Below are positions 36,669 to 44,600 of a stretch of 64,000 nt of DNA, in pieces. Position 1 is the first letter of the stretch; the number at the start of each line of letters is the position of its first letter. The notes below the pieces were generated by a model. It had not been told where the DNA came from and ran no database searches. It worked only from the letters and a program-made list of their open reading frames with translations. Source of the DNA: Nostocales cyanobacterium HT-58-2 (GTDB taxonomy: Bacteria; Cyanobacteriota; Cyanobacteriia; Cyanobacteriales; Nostocaceae); the NCBI GenBank assembly GCA_002163975.1, contig CP019636.1, positions 5,087,501 to 5,151,500 on the forward strand. Direction: 5' to 3'. A program made the translations under genes and the position numbers.

Positions 36669-37145
36669 TTATAAATCCAACTGCATAGCATTACCGCTAG
36701 AAAAACCAAGACTTTCATAGACTGGTTTACCTAATGGAGAAGCGTTGAGATGGACTCGCGTACAACCAACTGCTTTCAAATGGTTAACCGCCATGCTAGT
36801 TAATTGCTTGGCAATTCCTTGTCTACGGTAAGATGGCTCAACGTAAACACCCCAGATGTATCCATATTTGCGGTATTGTGGCATGAGAACATCTGGGTAT
36901 AAACCCACATAAAGTTGACAACTTGCAGAACCAACAACTACACTATCAATCTCTGCCACAAACGCTTTGTAAAACAAATCTCGACGAGCTTGTTCTATAA
37001 ACTGGAGAGTGATCTCAAGCCAGTTTGGGTTAATGTCATCATCAAAAGCGCCAATATCTCGCCACATTTGGTAAAAATGCTCTGCAATGAGTGAGTCTTC
37101 TTGTGGAGTCGCTTCTCTGATGGTGATTTGTTGTTTTATCAGCAT
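36669..37145 (-). CDS. GNAT-family N-acetyltransferase
   Basis: Acetyl-CoA-dependent acyltransferase. I chose ATG 37145 (MLIKQQITIREATPQED), where the GNAT fold begins, over the GTG at 37211. The acetyl-CoA-binding stretch is YIWGVYVEPSYRRQGIAKQL, with the RRxGI loop, followed by VGCTRVHLNASPLGKPVYES. Acceptor substrate is unknown. It is divergent from the MocR/PdxR regulator, so it is a likely target. Confidence 0.85.
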   Translation of the reverse strand: MLIKQQITIREATPQEDSLIAEHFYQMWRDIGAFDDDINPNWLEITLQFIEQARRDLFYKAFVAEIDSVVVGSASCQLYVGLYPDVLMPQYRKYGYIWGVYVEPSYRRQGIAKQLTSMAVNHLKAVGCTRVHLNASPLGKPVYESLGFSSGNAMQLDL

Positions 37146-37252
37146 TTTTAGGGCTTTTTTTATCCAACCAATGCTAGCGTAATTCTCAAAGTGGTCTTTC
37201 ACAAGAGCCACTTTTATAATTTGCTATAAGTCCACTTGAACAACAGTGAAGT

Positions 37253-38719
37253 ATGGATTTTGCCATTACGCTGGATAGCAATTCCTCTCTACCACTCCAT
37301 CAACAGCTTTACGAGGAACTGCGTCAAGCCATTCTTACGGGACGCTTGTTACCAGGAAGGCGCATTCCTTCCACACGTCAGCTTGCTAAATGTTTGGGAA
37401 TTTCGCGCACCACTGTGACTCAAACCTACGACCAACTACTCAGTGAAGGCTACATAGAAACTATTGTTGGTTCTGGTACGTTTGTTTGCACTCAACTTCC
37501 TGATGATTTACTGCGTTCAACGCCTATTCCATCGCCTGGAAAGATAACTCGTCCACCAGTCAAGCTATCTAAATATGGTGAATCTTTAATTAAGACAGAA
37601 GATGTCCCCAGAGTTGTTAAATCTGAAATAATACCGATTAACTTTCGCTATGGACGACCAGCTTTTGACCAATTTCCTATACGGCTGTGGCGCAGGCTAC
37701 TCTCTCGTTACTGTTGCTCTGATTTACAATGGCTGGACTACTCAACAGATACTCTAGGATACAAACCTTTGCGGGAATCTATTTCCCGATACATTTCTCG
37801 TTCTCGCGCTGTCAATTGCGAACCAGAGCAAGTGATAATTGTCAATGGCACGCAGCAAGCACTCGATTTAATTATGCGCTTGTTCATCGAACCTGATGAT
37901 GTCATTGCGATGGAAGATCCTGGCTACTTGAGTGCACGGCTTATCTTTCAAACTCAAGGTGCTAAACTCTTACCCATTACTGTGGATGAGTCAGGCTTGG
38001 TGGTTAAAGACTTGGCTTACCATTCTAACTCACAAATCAGGCTTGTTTACGTCACACCTTCTCACCAGTTTCCCACAGGTGCGATACTTTCTCTACCCCG
38101 ACGTTTGGAACTACTTACTTGGGCAAGGCAAACGGGAGCTTTGATTATCGAAGACGACTACGATAGTGAATATCGCTATGGTGATAAACCTATTCCAGCT
38201 TTGCAAGGATTGGATCACAGTGATTCAGTACTTTACATCGGTACATTCTCAAAAGTGCTGTTTCCCTCACTGCGGATTGGCTATTTAGTGCTACCAAAGG
38301 GTTTGGTTTCTCCTTTTGCTCGTGCTAAATGGTTGAGCGATCGCCACTTACCATTACTAGAACAACAAGTCCTTGCAGACTTTATCGACGAAGGGCATTT
38401 AGAACGTCATATTAGAAAAATGCGAGCAGTTTATGATAAGCGTCGTCAAGCTCTTGTCAAGGCGTTAAAGGTTCATTTTGGGGAAAAGGCAACGATTTTA
38501 GGGGAACAGGCGGGAATCCATGTGATGGTGCAATTACACACCCCTTTTAGTGATGAAGAGATTATGCAGCGGGCTGCCTTGCTTGGAATCGGGATGATGT
38601 CTGCTGCACCTCATTATCTCAAACCGCATTCTCAAAGTGAATTTATCTTCGGTTACGGTGAACTCACAGAGCAGCAGCTCGAGGAGAGTATTTGTAGTCT
38701 CGCTCAAATTCTTACTTGA
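37253..38719 (+). CDS. MocR/PdxR-family transcriptional regulator (GntR domain + aminotransferase-like domain)
   Basis: The N-terminal GntR winged helix (about 10-75: LYEELRQAILTGRLLPGRR, LAKCLGISRTTVTQTYDQLL) is fused to a fold-type I aminotransferase domain (about 125-480) with the PLP Lys in TFSKVLFPSLRIGYLVLP and NGTQQALDLI. MocR proteins sense PLP or amino acids, and PdxR members control vitamin B6 synthesis. The neighbourhood contains a GNAT gene (divergent, about 107 bases away) and a PPOx-fold protein, consistent with a B6-linked regulon. Confidence 0.93.
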   Translation: MDFAITLDSNSSLPLHQQLYEELRQAILTGRLLPGRRIPSTRQLAKCLGISRTTVTQTYDQLLSEGYIETIVGSGTFVCTQLPDDLLRSTPIPSPGKITRPPVKLSKYGESLIKTEDVPRVVKSEIIPINFRYGRPAFDQFPIRLWRRLLSRYCCSDLQWLDYSTDTLGYKPLRESISRYISRSRAVNCEPEQVIIVNGTQQALDLIMRLFIEPDDVIAMEDPGYLSARLIFQTQGAKLLPITVDESGLVVKDLAYHSNSQIRLVYVTPSHQFPTGAILSLPRRLELLTWARQTGALIIEDDYDSEYRYGDKPIPALQGLDHSDSVLYIGTFSKVLFPSLRIGYLVLPKGLVSPFARAKWLSDRHLPLLEQQVLADFIDEGHLERHIRKMRAVYDKRRQALVKALKVHFGEKATILGEQAGIHVMVQLHTPFSDEEIMQRAALLGIGMMSAAPHYLKPHSQSEFIFGYGELTEQQLEESICSLAQILT

Positions 38720-39116
38720 AAGTGTAGGGTTGGCAGCATCGTGCCTGCTTGAGTGGAAGAAGAGAGTTTTACAACACTAGAGCTCTTGCACGAATATTTT
38801 GTGTCGGGGAATGAGAGAGTAAAGCAGCACAACAAATCTCAGAAGATGCGTTACGGACTTCGTCCTAACACATCCTACAAATCTTTTACAGCATTCATGC
38901 AAGAGGTCTACTGTATCAGTCTTTAGCATTCTTACTTTTTCTAGCTTTTTGCTGAGAAAAGCATCAGACTTTTTCTCACCTTTTCAAATTGCCAAAGTCT
39001 AATTCAGGATTTAAATTTAGCTTGTCTTTAGTAGGCAGATAGAATTTTTTGTAAGATGCGTTAGCTTTTGAGTACAGCATCAATCACTTAGACAGTTGAA
39101 TCAGGGGTATTATCTT
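38720..39116. other. Spacer with MITE-like element
   Basis: About 400 bases between the MocR gene and the methyltransferase gene. It contains the 131-bp MITE-like repeat at 38779-38909; the rest is AT-rich with no ORF or RNA gene seen. Confidence 0.45.
38779..38909. repeat. MITE-like element, 131 bp
   Basis: The ends AGAGCTCTTGCACGAAT (38779-38795) and ATTCATGCAAGAGGTCT (38893-38909) are near-perfect inverted copies (15 of 17). The interior includes ATGCGTTACGGACTTCGTCC, part of the dispersed GCGTTACG repeat. Family relation to the element at 24046-24277 is shown by the shared ends. Confidence 0.65.
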
Positions 39117-39926
39117 ATGTCTAGATGGACTGCCAAAGAAAAAGAAGCTTATCGAACCGAGGTCGTTCAACGCATTACGGAAATGATGCCGTCAGTGATG
39201 CAGGAGTATGGATCGATTGATTGGGCGGAAGAACTCAAAGGCTACCGTACTGACCACGAATATTACCCTGACTACATTCACGCTCCCATTCATGGAGTCA
39301 CCGATGGCTACACTAACCCCCAGAATTGCCTAGCCTGGGATGCTGCTATGGATGTCATTATTTCCAAAAGTCACAAGGTGAGTTGTCAGCAATTGCGGGA
39401 GCAGATGGTGGAACTCATTCCACTCGATGCTGAAATTCATACGGTGCTGGAACTGGGTGCAGGTACAGCATCAGGAGCACTAGCTTTGGCACATCGGTTC
39501 CCACAAGCGACTTTTACGGTCACTGATGTTTCGCCTTATATGCTGGTTATCAGTAAACATAAATTTAACAAAGCTGGGTTTGGCAACCGGGCAAAGTTTG
39601 AGCAGGTCGATGCCCGTCACACTGGTTATCCTGACAACTCTTTTGATCTCGTCACTGCATCACTACTGTTCCATGAAGTGCCAAAAGAGTGGACGCCAAA
39701 AATTCTCAAGGAAATGTGTCGGATCACCAAACCCGGTGGTTGGGTTTTGTACTCGGATACCTATCGCGGTGAATATGCTCTGAATGCTTCTTTCCAAGAA
39801 CCTTGGTTAAGTGACTTTATCCAATTCAACTTTGAGTATGAGTTTGCGAAAGCGGGCTTTACAGAACTAGATTATATTCGCTACGCAGTAGGTTTATGGT
39901 ACATGGTGGGTCGCAAGCCAGAGTAA
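39117..39926 (+). CDS. Class I SAM-dependent methyltransferase
   Basis: ATG 39117 (MSRWTAKEKEAYRTEVVQ) has AGGGG upstream and is preferred over ATG 39096. The SAM-binding core is TVLELGAGTASGALALAHRFP with the acidic residue in TVTDVSPYM, and FEQVDARHTGYPDNSFDLV then MCRITKPGGWVLYSD are the later motifs. Roughly 120 N-terminal residues precede the core. Substrate is unknown. It may belong with the redox cluster downstream, though it is on its own transcript. Confidence 0.85.
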   Translation: MSRWTAKEKEAYRTEVVQRITEMMPSVMQEYGSIDWAEELKGYRTDHEYYPDYIHAPIHGVTDGYTNPQNCLAWDAAMDVIISKSHKVSCQQLREQMVELIPLDAEIHTVLELGAGTASGALALAHRFPQATFTVTDVSPYMLVISKHKFNKAGFGNRAKFEQVDARHTGYPDNSFDLVTASLLFHEVPKEWTPKILKEMCRITKPGGWVLYSDTYRGEYALNASFQEPWLSDFIQFNFEYEFAKAGFTELDYIRYAVGLWYMVGRKPE

Positions 39927-40103
39927 GACTATCGTGATTGCAGCCATAACTTTTGAGGTGGTAGGGACTAGACAAAGTTAGTTTTTGCCGCCTTTGGAGT
40001 GACACGGCTTACGCACTTAGCAAAGCTCTTGAATCTGGGGATAGGATGTAGTGTGTTTCATATTTTCCTAAACCTGTCCAAAATCCTTGATGTCAGGTAA
40101 CAG

Positions 40104-40727
40104 CTACGCCTTTATCCCCACCATAACTAAATTCACTAATTCTTCCGCAAATACATCGTCCAATGGCGCATGTTTCAACAATAACCGATACCAAATCGGA
40201 CCATACATCACATCAATCACCAATTCCAAATTCAAATCTGAGCGTAGTTCACCTCGTGCAATGCCCTGCTCTAAAATTGTACGGGTAGATTCTCTGCGAC
40301 TCTTAACAAACTGTTCGCGAAATGCCTCAACCACATTGGGATCTATTTGCGCTTCAGCAATAAGTCCAGTGACAGCAGTACCTGTCGTTGTTGTGGTTAG
40401 TATCGTAAAAAGTTGTCGCAAAATCTGGCACAAGTCTTCTTTTACTGAACCTGTCTCTGGTGTAGGAACATTCCGCGCAGCTTCGGATGTATAAGCTTCC
40501 ATAATCACTGCTGCTTTAGAAGACCACCAACGGTAGATAGTTTGTTTTCCTACCCCCGCACGGGCGGCGATCGCCTCAATAGAAACGCCGCCATAGCCTT
40601 TTTCCTCCAATAACTCAGTAGCTGCTTTGAGAATAGCCTGATGAGAATGCTGATTTCGCCTACGAGATGAAGGCACTTTTGGGAGAGATTGCTTTTTCTT
40701 TTCCTTGTTTTCGACTTTTTGTGGCAT
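40104..40727 (-). CDS. TetR/AcrR-family transcriptional regulator
   Basis: N-terminal helix-turn-helix after a basic tail, GGVSIEAIAARAGVGKQTIYRWW, followed by a ligand-binding C-terminal domain. Length of 207 residues is typical. It is divergent from a run of SDR and catalase-family genes, and the shared 226-base interval holds two similar 21-bp sites (40769-40789, 40798-40818). It likely represses that operon in the absence of an organic ligand. Confidence 0.92.
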   Translation of the reverse strand: MPQKVENKEKKKQSLPKVPSSRRRNQHSHQAILKAATELLEEKGYGGVSIEAIAARAGVGKQTIYRWWSSKAAVIMEAYTSEAARNVPTPETGSVKEDLCQILRQLFTILTTTTTGTAVTGLIAEAQIDPNVVEAFREQFVKSRRESTRTILEQGIARGELRSDLNLELVIDVMYGPIWYRLLLKHAPLDDVFAEELVNLVMVGIKA

Positions 40728-40768
40728 GAGAGCAGACTCCAGATTTCCTTCATATTTTTAGTTTAAGC

Positions 40769-40818
40769 AATACGAGACGACTTGTCTTACAACATATAAA
40801 ACGATACGTTTCGTCTTA
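40769..40818. promoter_or_regulatory. Pair of candidate TetR operators
   Basis: Read on the minus strand, TAAGACAAGTCGTCTCGTAT (40769-40789) and TAAGACGAAACGTATCGTTT (40798-40818) match at about 16 of 20 positions, 29 bases apart. The second contains the palindrome AAACGATACGTTT. They lie 40-100 bases before the TetR start, in the divergent interval. Inferred operators. Confidence 0.55.
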
Positions 40819-40953
40819 AAATAAGAATTACAGAAAATTCTAGATATCAGCCAAAGATGTGCACAAGAATGGAATAGAATTCGCAATAATGTGCAAGATT
40901 ACACTAGTTTTGATTCCGTAAAATACTAACGCTTCCCCAAATGGAGAATTTTA

Positions 40954-41826
40954 ATGACAAATTCTTCTCAAACACGAGTATGGTTGATTACTGGTAGTTC
41001 AACTGGTTTTGGTCGGGCATTAGCAGAAGCAGTGTTGGAGCATGGTAACACGGTGGTGCTAACAGCACGGAATCTACAGCAGGTAGAAGATTTAACAGCA
41101 AAGTTTCCGGGTCGTGCTTTAGCGGTACGACTTGATGTGACAAAATCCGAAGAGGTGCGTGAGGCGGTCAGTCAGGCGATCGCCATCTTCGGACGCATTG
41201 ATGTTTTGGTCAACAATGCTGGATATGGAACGATAGGGGCAATTGAAGAAATCAGCAATGAGGATATTCGCCGACAGTTTGAAACTAACGTGTTCGGCGC
41301 ACTTGACCTAACACGAGCAGTGTTGCCTTATTTCCGACACCAGCGCAGTGGACACATTCTTAATCTCTCGTCCGTGGGTGGCTTTGTGTCCTTTCCTGGA
41401 TCAGGAATTTATTGCAGTACCAAGTTTGCATTAGAAGGAATTTCCGAGGCATTAGCCAAGGAAGTTGCACCCCTCGGGATCAAAGTTACGATTGTTGAGC
41501 CTGGTGCCTTCCGTACGGATTTTGCTGGACGTTCTCTTGTTGTATCTGAAACCCAAATCGAGGACTATGAACCAGTGGTTGGAGGTATGCGCCAGTGGCT
41601 ACGGGATACGGATGGCAAACAACCAGGCGATCCGAAAAAAGCTGCTTTGGCAATCATTCAAGCTGTTGAAAGCGATCACCCTCCATTGAGATTGGCACTT
41701 GGGGTGGATGCTGTAAACGGGATTGATGCTAAGCTTAAGTCCGTAAAAGCCGAACTGGATGCTTGGAGACAAGTTGCTGTTGATACCGCTTTTGAAGGAG
41801 CTGTGGTGAGTGCAATAGGCGGATAG
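40954..41826 (+). CDS. SDR-family oxidoreductase (classical, NAD(P)-dependent)
   Basis: Rossmann-fold short-chain dehydrogenase with VWLITGSSTGFGRALAEAVL (TGxxxGxG), VLVNNAGYG, and the catalytic Ser and YCSTKFAL (YxxxK). Length 290. GGAG lies before the ATG. It is a paralogue of the SDR gene at 44601-45485. First gene of the TetR-linked redox cluster. Substrate is unknown. Confidence 0.9.
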   Translation: MTNSSQTRVWLITGSSTGFGRALAEAVLEHGNTVVLTARNLQQVEDLTAKFPGRALAVRLDVTKSEEVREAVSQAIAIFGRIDVLVNNAGYGTIGAIEEISNEDIRRQFETNVFGALDLTRAVLPYFRHQRSGHILNLSSVGGFVSFPGSGIYCSTKFALEGISEALAKEVAPLGIKVTIVEPGAFRTDFAGRSLVVSETQIEDYEPVVGGMRQWLRDTDGKQPGDPKKAALAIIQAVESDHPPLRLALGVDAVNGIDAKLKSVKAELDAWRQVAVDTAFEGAVVSAIGG

Positions 41827-41837
41827 ACAGTTGATTG

Positions 41838-41858
41838 GGTGGGCAAGTAGTGCCCACC
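41838..41858 (+). terminator. Hairpin downstream of first SDR gene
   Basis: GGTGGGCA (41838-41845) and TGCCCACC (41851-41858) form a perfect 8-bp stem with a 5-base loop, followed by a T-rich tract (CTTTCTTTTC). Likely terminator or attenuator within the cluster. Confidence 0.6.
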
Positions 41859-41874
41859 TACTTTCTTTTCTTAG

Positions 41875-42261
41875 ACTAATTCATTCACATATGCAGAAGA
41901 TATCTCTATTGCGAGGGCTATAGCCCCACTCCGCAACCCACAAAAGCACGCGGGAGGGCGATATTTTCTGAGTGTAGAAGCGCTCACGATGACTGAGGCT
42001 GCACAAATCCTAGGAAAAGAACTCGGCAAACCCATTTCCTATGAACCATTACCCGCCTCGGATTTGCGAAAGTTACCGCTTGGTCAAGCAATGGAACCCG
42101 CTTATTTTGATTGCATTGTTCGTCAGATGGAATTGCTTCAAGCTGGACATTTACCTGATTTTGCGGATGTTTATGACAATATCCCAGAAATTATAGGAGA
42201 AAACCCAATAAGATTCCGTGAATTTATTAGAAATAACCGAGATTTATTTGAGGCTACGTAA
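41875..42261 (+). pseudogene. NmrA-like NAD(P)-binding protein, 5'-deleted remnant
   Basis: An ATG at 41989 would give 90 residues, but the open frame runs back to a stop at 41872 and the upstream codons also read as protein of the same family (TYAEDISIARAIAPLRNPQK, then HAGGRYFLSVEALTMTEAAQ). Only the C-terminal end of an NmrA/SDR-a enzyme is left; the Rossmann nucleotide-binding part is absent. It lies between two SDR genes of the cluster. It is probably non-functional. Confidence 0.7.
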
Positions 42262-42320
42262 GAACGTCATTTTCGCAGTCAAGACAGCAATCTAACACCA
42301 GCGAAAAATAGGAGAAAACT

Positions 42321-43052
42321 ATGCCAAGTAATGATCAAAAAGTTGCTTTAGTCACAGGCGCAAACAAAGGACTTGGTTTTGAAATCAGCCGCCAATTAGC
42401 AAAACAAGGAATCACTGTACTCATCGGTGCGCGTGATGAAACCAAAGGCAAGGAAGCAGTGGAGAAATTACAGGCTGAAGGGCTTGACGTGGAGTCTATC
42501 AAACTTGATGTGACAGATATCTCCTCTATTGCCACCGCTGCCAAAAAGATTGAGGAGCGTTTTGGTAAGCTCGATATTTTGGTCAATAATGCAGGTATTT
42601 TGCTTGACAGGGATGTAAATCCAAGTCATCTTGACCTCAATGTTTTAAAACAGACATTCGAGACAAATTTCTTCGCTGCTTTTGCAGTATTACAAGCACT
42701 GCTACCCTTGATTCGTAAGAGCAATGCAGGTCGCGTTGTGAATATATCGAGTACTCTTGGCTCCCTTACCGATAGCATTGACCCAAACTCAAATTATTTC
42801 GGGTTTAGAGGGCTAGCCTATCAAGCGTCTAAAGCTGCACTTAATGAAATCACTATTCAGTTTGCCAAGGAATTGGCTAATACGCCAATCAAAGTCAATT
42901 CTGCTGATCCTGGTTGGGTACAGACAGACATGGGTGGGGATGCACCAGGAACAGTAGAGCAAGGTGCTGACACTCCTGTATGGCTTGCCACATTACCAGA
43001 AGATGGTCCAACAGGTGGTTTCTTTAATTCTCGTAAACCACTTCCTTGGTAA
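42321..43052 (+). CDS. SDR-family oxidoreductase (carbonyl reductase-like)
   Basis: GGAG precedes the ATG. The glycine motif is VALVTGANKGLGFEISRQLA, with LVNNAGI, the Ser in VVNISSTLG and the YQASKAAL (YxxxK) catalytic motif. Residue lengths and the GANKGLG form resemble the plant/animal carbonyl-reductase subgroup. At 243 residues it is shorter than its neighbours. Probable substrate is a reactive carbonyl, by inference only. Confidence 0.9.
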   Translation: MPSNDQKVALVTGANKGLGFEISRQLAKQGITVLIGARDETKGKEAVEKLQAEGLDVESIKLDVTDISSIATAAKKIEERFGKLDILVNNAGILLDRDVNPSHLDLNVLKQTFETNFFAAFAVLQALLPLIRKSNAGRVVNISSTLGSLTDSIDPNSNYFGFRGLAYQASKAALNEITIQFAKELANTPIKVNSADPGWVQTDMGGDAPGTVEQGADTPVWLATLPEDGPTGGFFNSRKPLPW

Positions 43053-43064
43053 TTGCTGCAACAG

Positions 43065-43085
43065 GTGGGTGCTGCCCACTTTTTT
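43065..43085 (+). terminator. Rho-independent terminator-like hairpin
   Basis: GTGGG (43065-43069), a 5-base loop, then CCCAC (43075-43079) and TTTTTT. It is 13 bases past the SDR stop codon. Confidence 0.6.
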
Positions 43086-43116
43086 ATTACTTTTTTACTA
43101 AATGAAGGAGGATTTT

Positions 43117-43407
43117 ATGCAAGTTTTGGTCATAGCACGGGTAGTTGCAGGCATTGCAAGAGAGAAGGTTTTCCCCTTAGTGAAACCTGAAGCCGCCAAA
43201 GTTTGGGAGTATGTTGCATCAGATTTAGTTCGTACCGTACACTACATTGCCGACCATAGCGGCGCAGTGCTGCTGTTTGAAGCGCCCAGTGTGGAAGCCG
43301 TAAATGAGGCAGTTGCACAGCTGCCAATGGTGCAAGCTGGGGTGTTGCAGTACGAAATTCTTCCCCTTGCTCCTTACACGGGGCTTAAGGAATTGTTTGC
43401 TAATTGA
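43117..43407 (+). CDS. Muconolactone isomerase-like small protein
   Basis: The ATG at 43117 has a perfect AAGGAGG, so the longer frame from 43102 is not used. The 96-residue protein (MQVLVIARVVAGIAREKVFP, then AKVWEYVASDLVRTVHYIAD, then GAVLLFEAPSVEAVNEAVAQ, then LPMVQAGVLQYEILPLAPY) reads as a dimeric alpha/beta-barrel, related to muconolactone delta-isomerase and YCII-like proteins. It is in the redox cluster. Specific function unknown. Confidence 0.7.
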   Translation: MQVLVIARVVAGIAREKVFPLVKPEAAKVWEYVASDLVRTVHYIADHSGAVLLFEAPSVEAVNEAVAQLPMVQAGVLQYEILPLAPYTGLKELFAN

Positions 43408-43443
43408 TGTCACATTCATTGCATACATTGAGAAGAGAAAAAT

Positions 43444-44460
43444 ATGACCATTTCTAAATTATCTGCTTCTGAGCAAGAGGCAACAACTGATGCAGTTTTA
43501 GCAGCTAGCCTAAAAAGTCAGCAAGAAAAGGGACCATCCCTACGGCAGATACACCCAAAAAGTCACGGTTTAGTTTGGGGAGAATTTATTGTTGAGAATA
43601 ATATTCCTGACGCAGTAAAAGTTGGGGTATTTGCAGTACCCCAAACCTATCCCATCTGGGTTCGTTTTTCCAATGCAGGAGAAGCAGAAAAGCGGGGTAA
43701 GTTCGTTTCAGATAAAGAACCTAATGCTCGTGGCTTGGCAATAAAGTTGATGAATGTACAGGGCGAGAAAGTTCTCGATGATGAAGATGAAACTCAGGAT
43801 TTTACTCTCATAAATCATCCAGTTTTTTTCGTGCGAGATGTCCAAGGATATATTGATATTGCCAAGGTAGCAAGTGGACAAGCTGATCCTGATTTGGTGA
43901 AAGCGATGCAGCCTTCTTTTGCCATACTCCAAGAAACTGGCAGTAAGAAAGTCGTAAATCCGCTTTTTATACAGTACTGGAGTACGACACCTTACAATTT
44001 AGGGTCTCAAGCTATCAAATTCTCTGTTAAACCTCAACAAGAAGCGGTTTCCGACTCAATATCCTATTCTGATGATTATCTACGCGAAGCAACTGTTAAA
44101 TATCTGACTGATGAAGGTAAGGATGCTTTTTTTGATTTTTTGGTTCAGCTTTATGTAGATGAAGAAAAAACTTCAATTGAAAATCCAATGCAGGAGTGGA
44201 AAGAGGAAGATTCACCTTTCATTAAGGTAGCTACTATCAAAATTCCTAGCCAAAAATTTGATTTTGATGAACGAAAACGCTTGGATGAGGGTATGTCTTT
44301 TAATCCTTGGCATACTCTACCTGAACATGAACCGATTGGTAGTGTGAATTTAGCTCGCAAAAAAATTTACCAAGAACTTGCCAAATATCGACGTGAACAA
44401 ATTCAAAAGCGCTTAAGAGAGCCGCAACCTTTCTATTTTATAAAGGATGAGCCTCATTGA
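43444..44460 (+). CDS. Catalase-family haem protein (non-classical, 338 aa)
   Basis: The catalase core is recognisable: RQIHPKSHGLVWGEF (His in the distal position), IWVRFSNAGEAEKRGKFVSD, NARGLAIKLMNV and FTLINHPVFFVRD. It lacks the C-terminal flavodoxin-like domain and at 338 residues is shorter than true clade catalases. The proximal region reads WHTLPEHEPIGSVNLARKKI, YQELAKYR, so the haem-ligand tyrosine may be the one in KKIYQELAKYR. Could be a peroxidase or an allene-oxide-synthase-like enzyme on fatty-acid hydroperoxides rather than a catalase. Sits in the SDR cluster. Confidence 0.8.
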   Translation: MTISKLSASEQEATTDAVLAASLKSQQEKGPSLRQIHPKSHGLVWGEFIVENNIPDAVKVGVFAVPQTYPIWVRFSNAGEAEKRGKFVSDKEPNARGLAIKLMNVQGEKVLDDEDETQDFTLINHPVFFVRDVQGYIDIAKVASGQADPDLVKAMQPSFAILQETGSKKVVNPLFIQYWSTTPYNLGSQAIKFSVKPQQEAVSDSISYSDDYLREATVKYLTDEGKDAFFDFLVQLYVDEEKTSIENPMQEWKEEDSPFIKVATIKIPSQKFDFDERKRLDEGMSFNPWHTLPEHEPIGSVNLARKKIYQELAKYRREQIQKRLREPQPFYFIKDEPH

Positions 44461-44474
44461 ATTAAGGATATTTC

Positions 44475-44521
44475 AAACCACAGATAAACACGGATAATTT
44501 ATCCGTGTTTATCTGTGGTTT
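44475..44521. repeat. Perfect 23-bp palindromic hairpin after the catalase-family gene
   Basis: AAACCACAGATAAACACGGA... (44475-44497) is exactly mirrored by ...TCCGTGTTTATCTGTGGTTT (44499-44521) around a single T. It is followed by a T-rich stretch (GATTTTCATTCTTCTT), so it could serve as a terminator. The CCACAGATnnACAC motif is repeated near 58371-58396 and may be a dispersed palindromic repeat. Confidence 0.8.
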
Positions 44522-44600
44522 GATTTTCATTCTTCTTAACTTTTGCAAGAGGCTGAATCGACCATAACAAACGCAGTGAACACAGAGGAAGAAATTTACA

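Noticed and set aside
43444..44460. Calling this gene a true catalase (katA/katE-type)
   Set aside because: Too short, and the proximal haem-ligand region differs from classical catalases; kept as catalase-family only.
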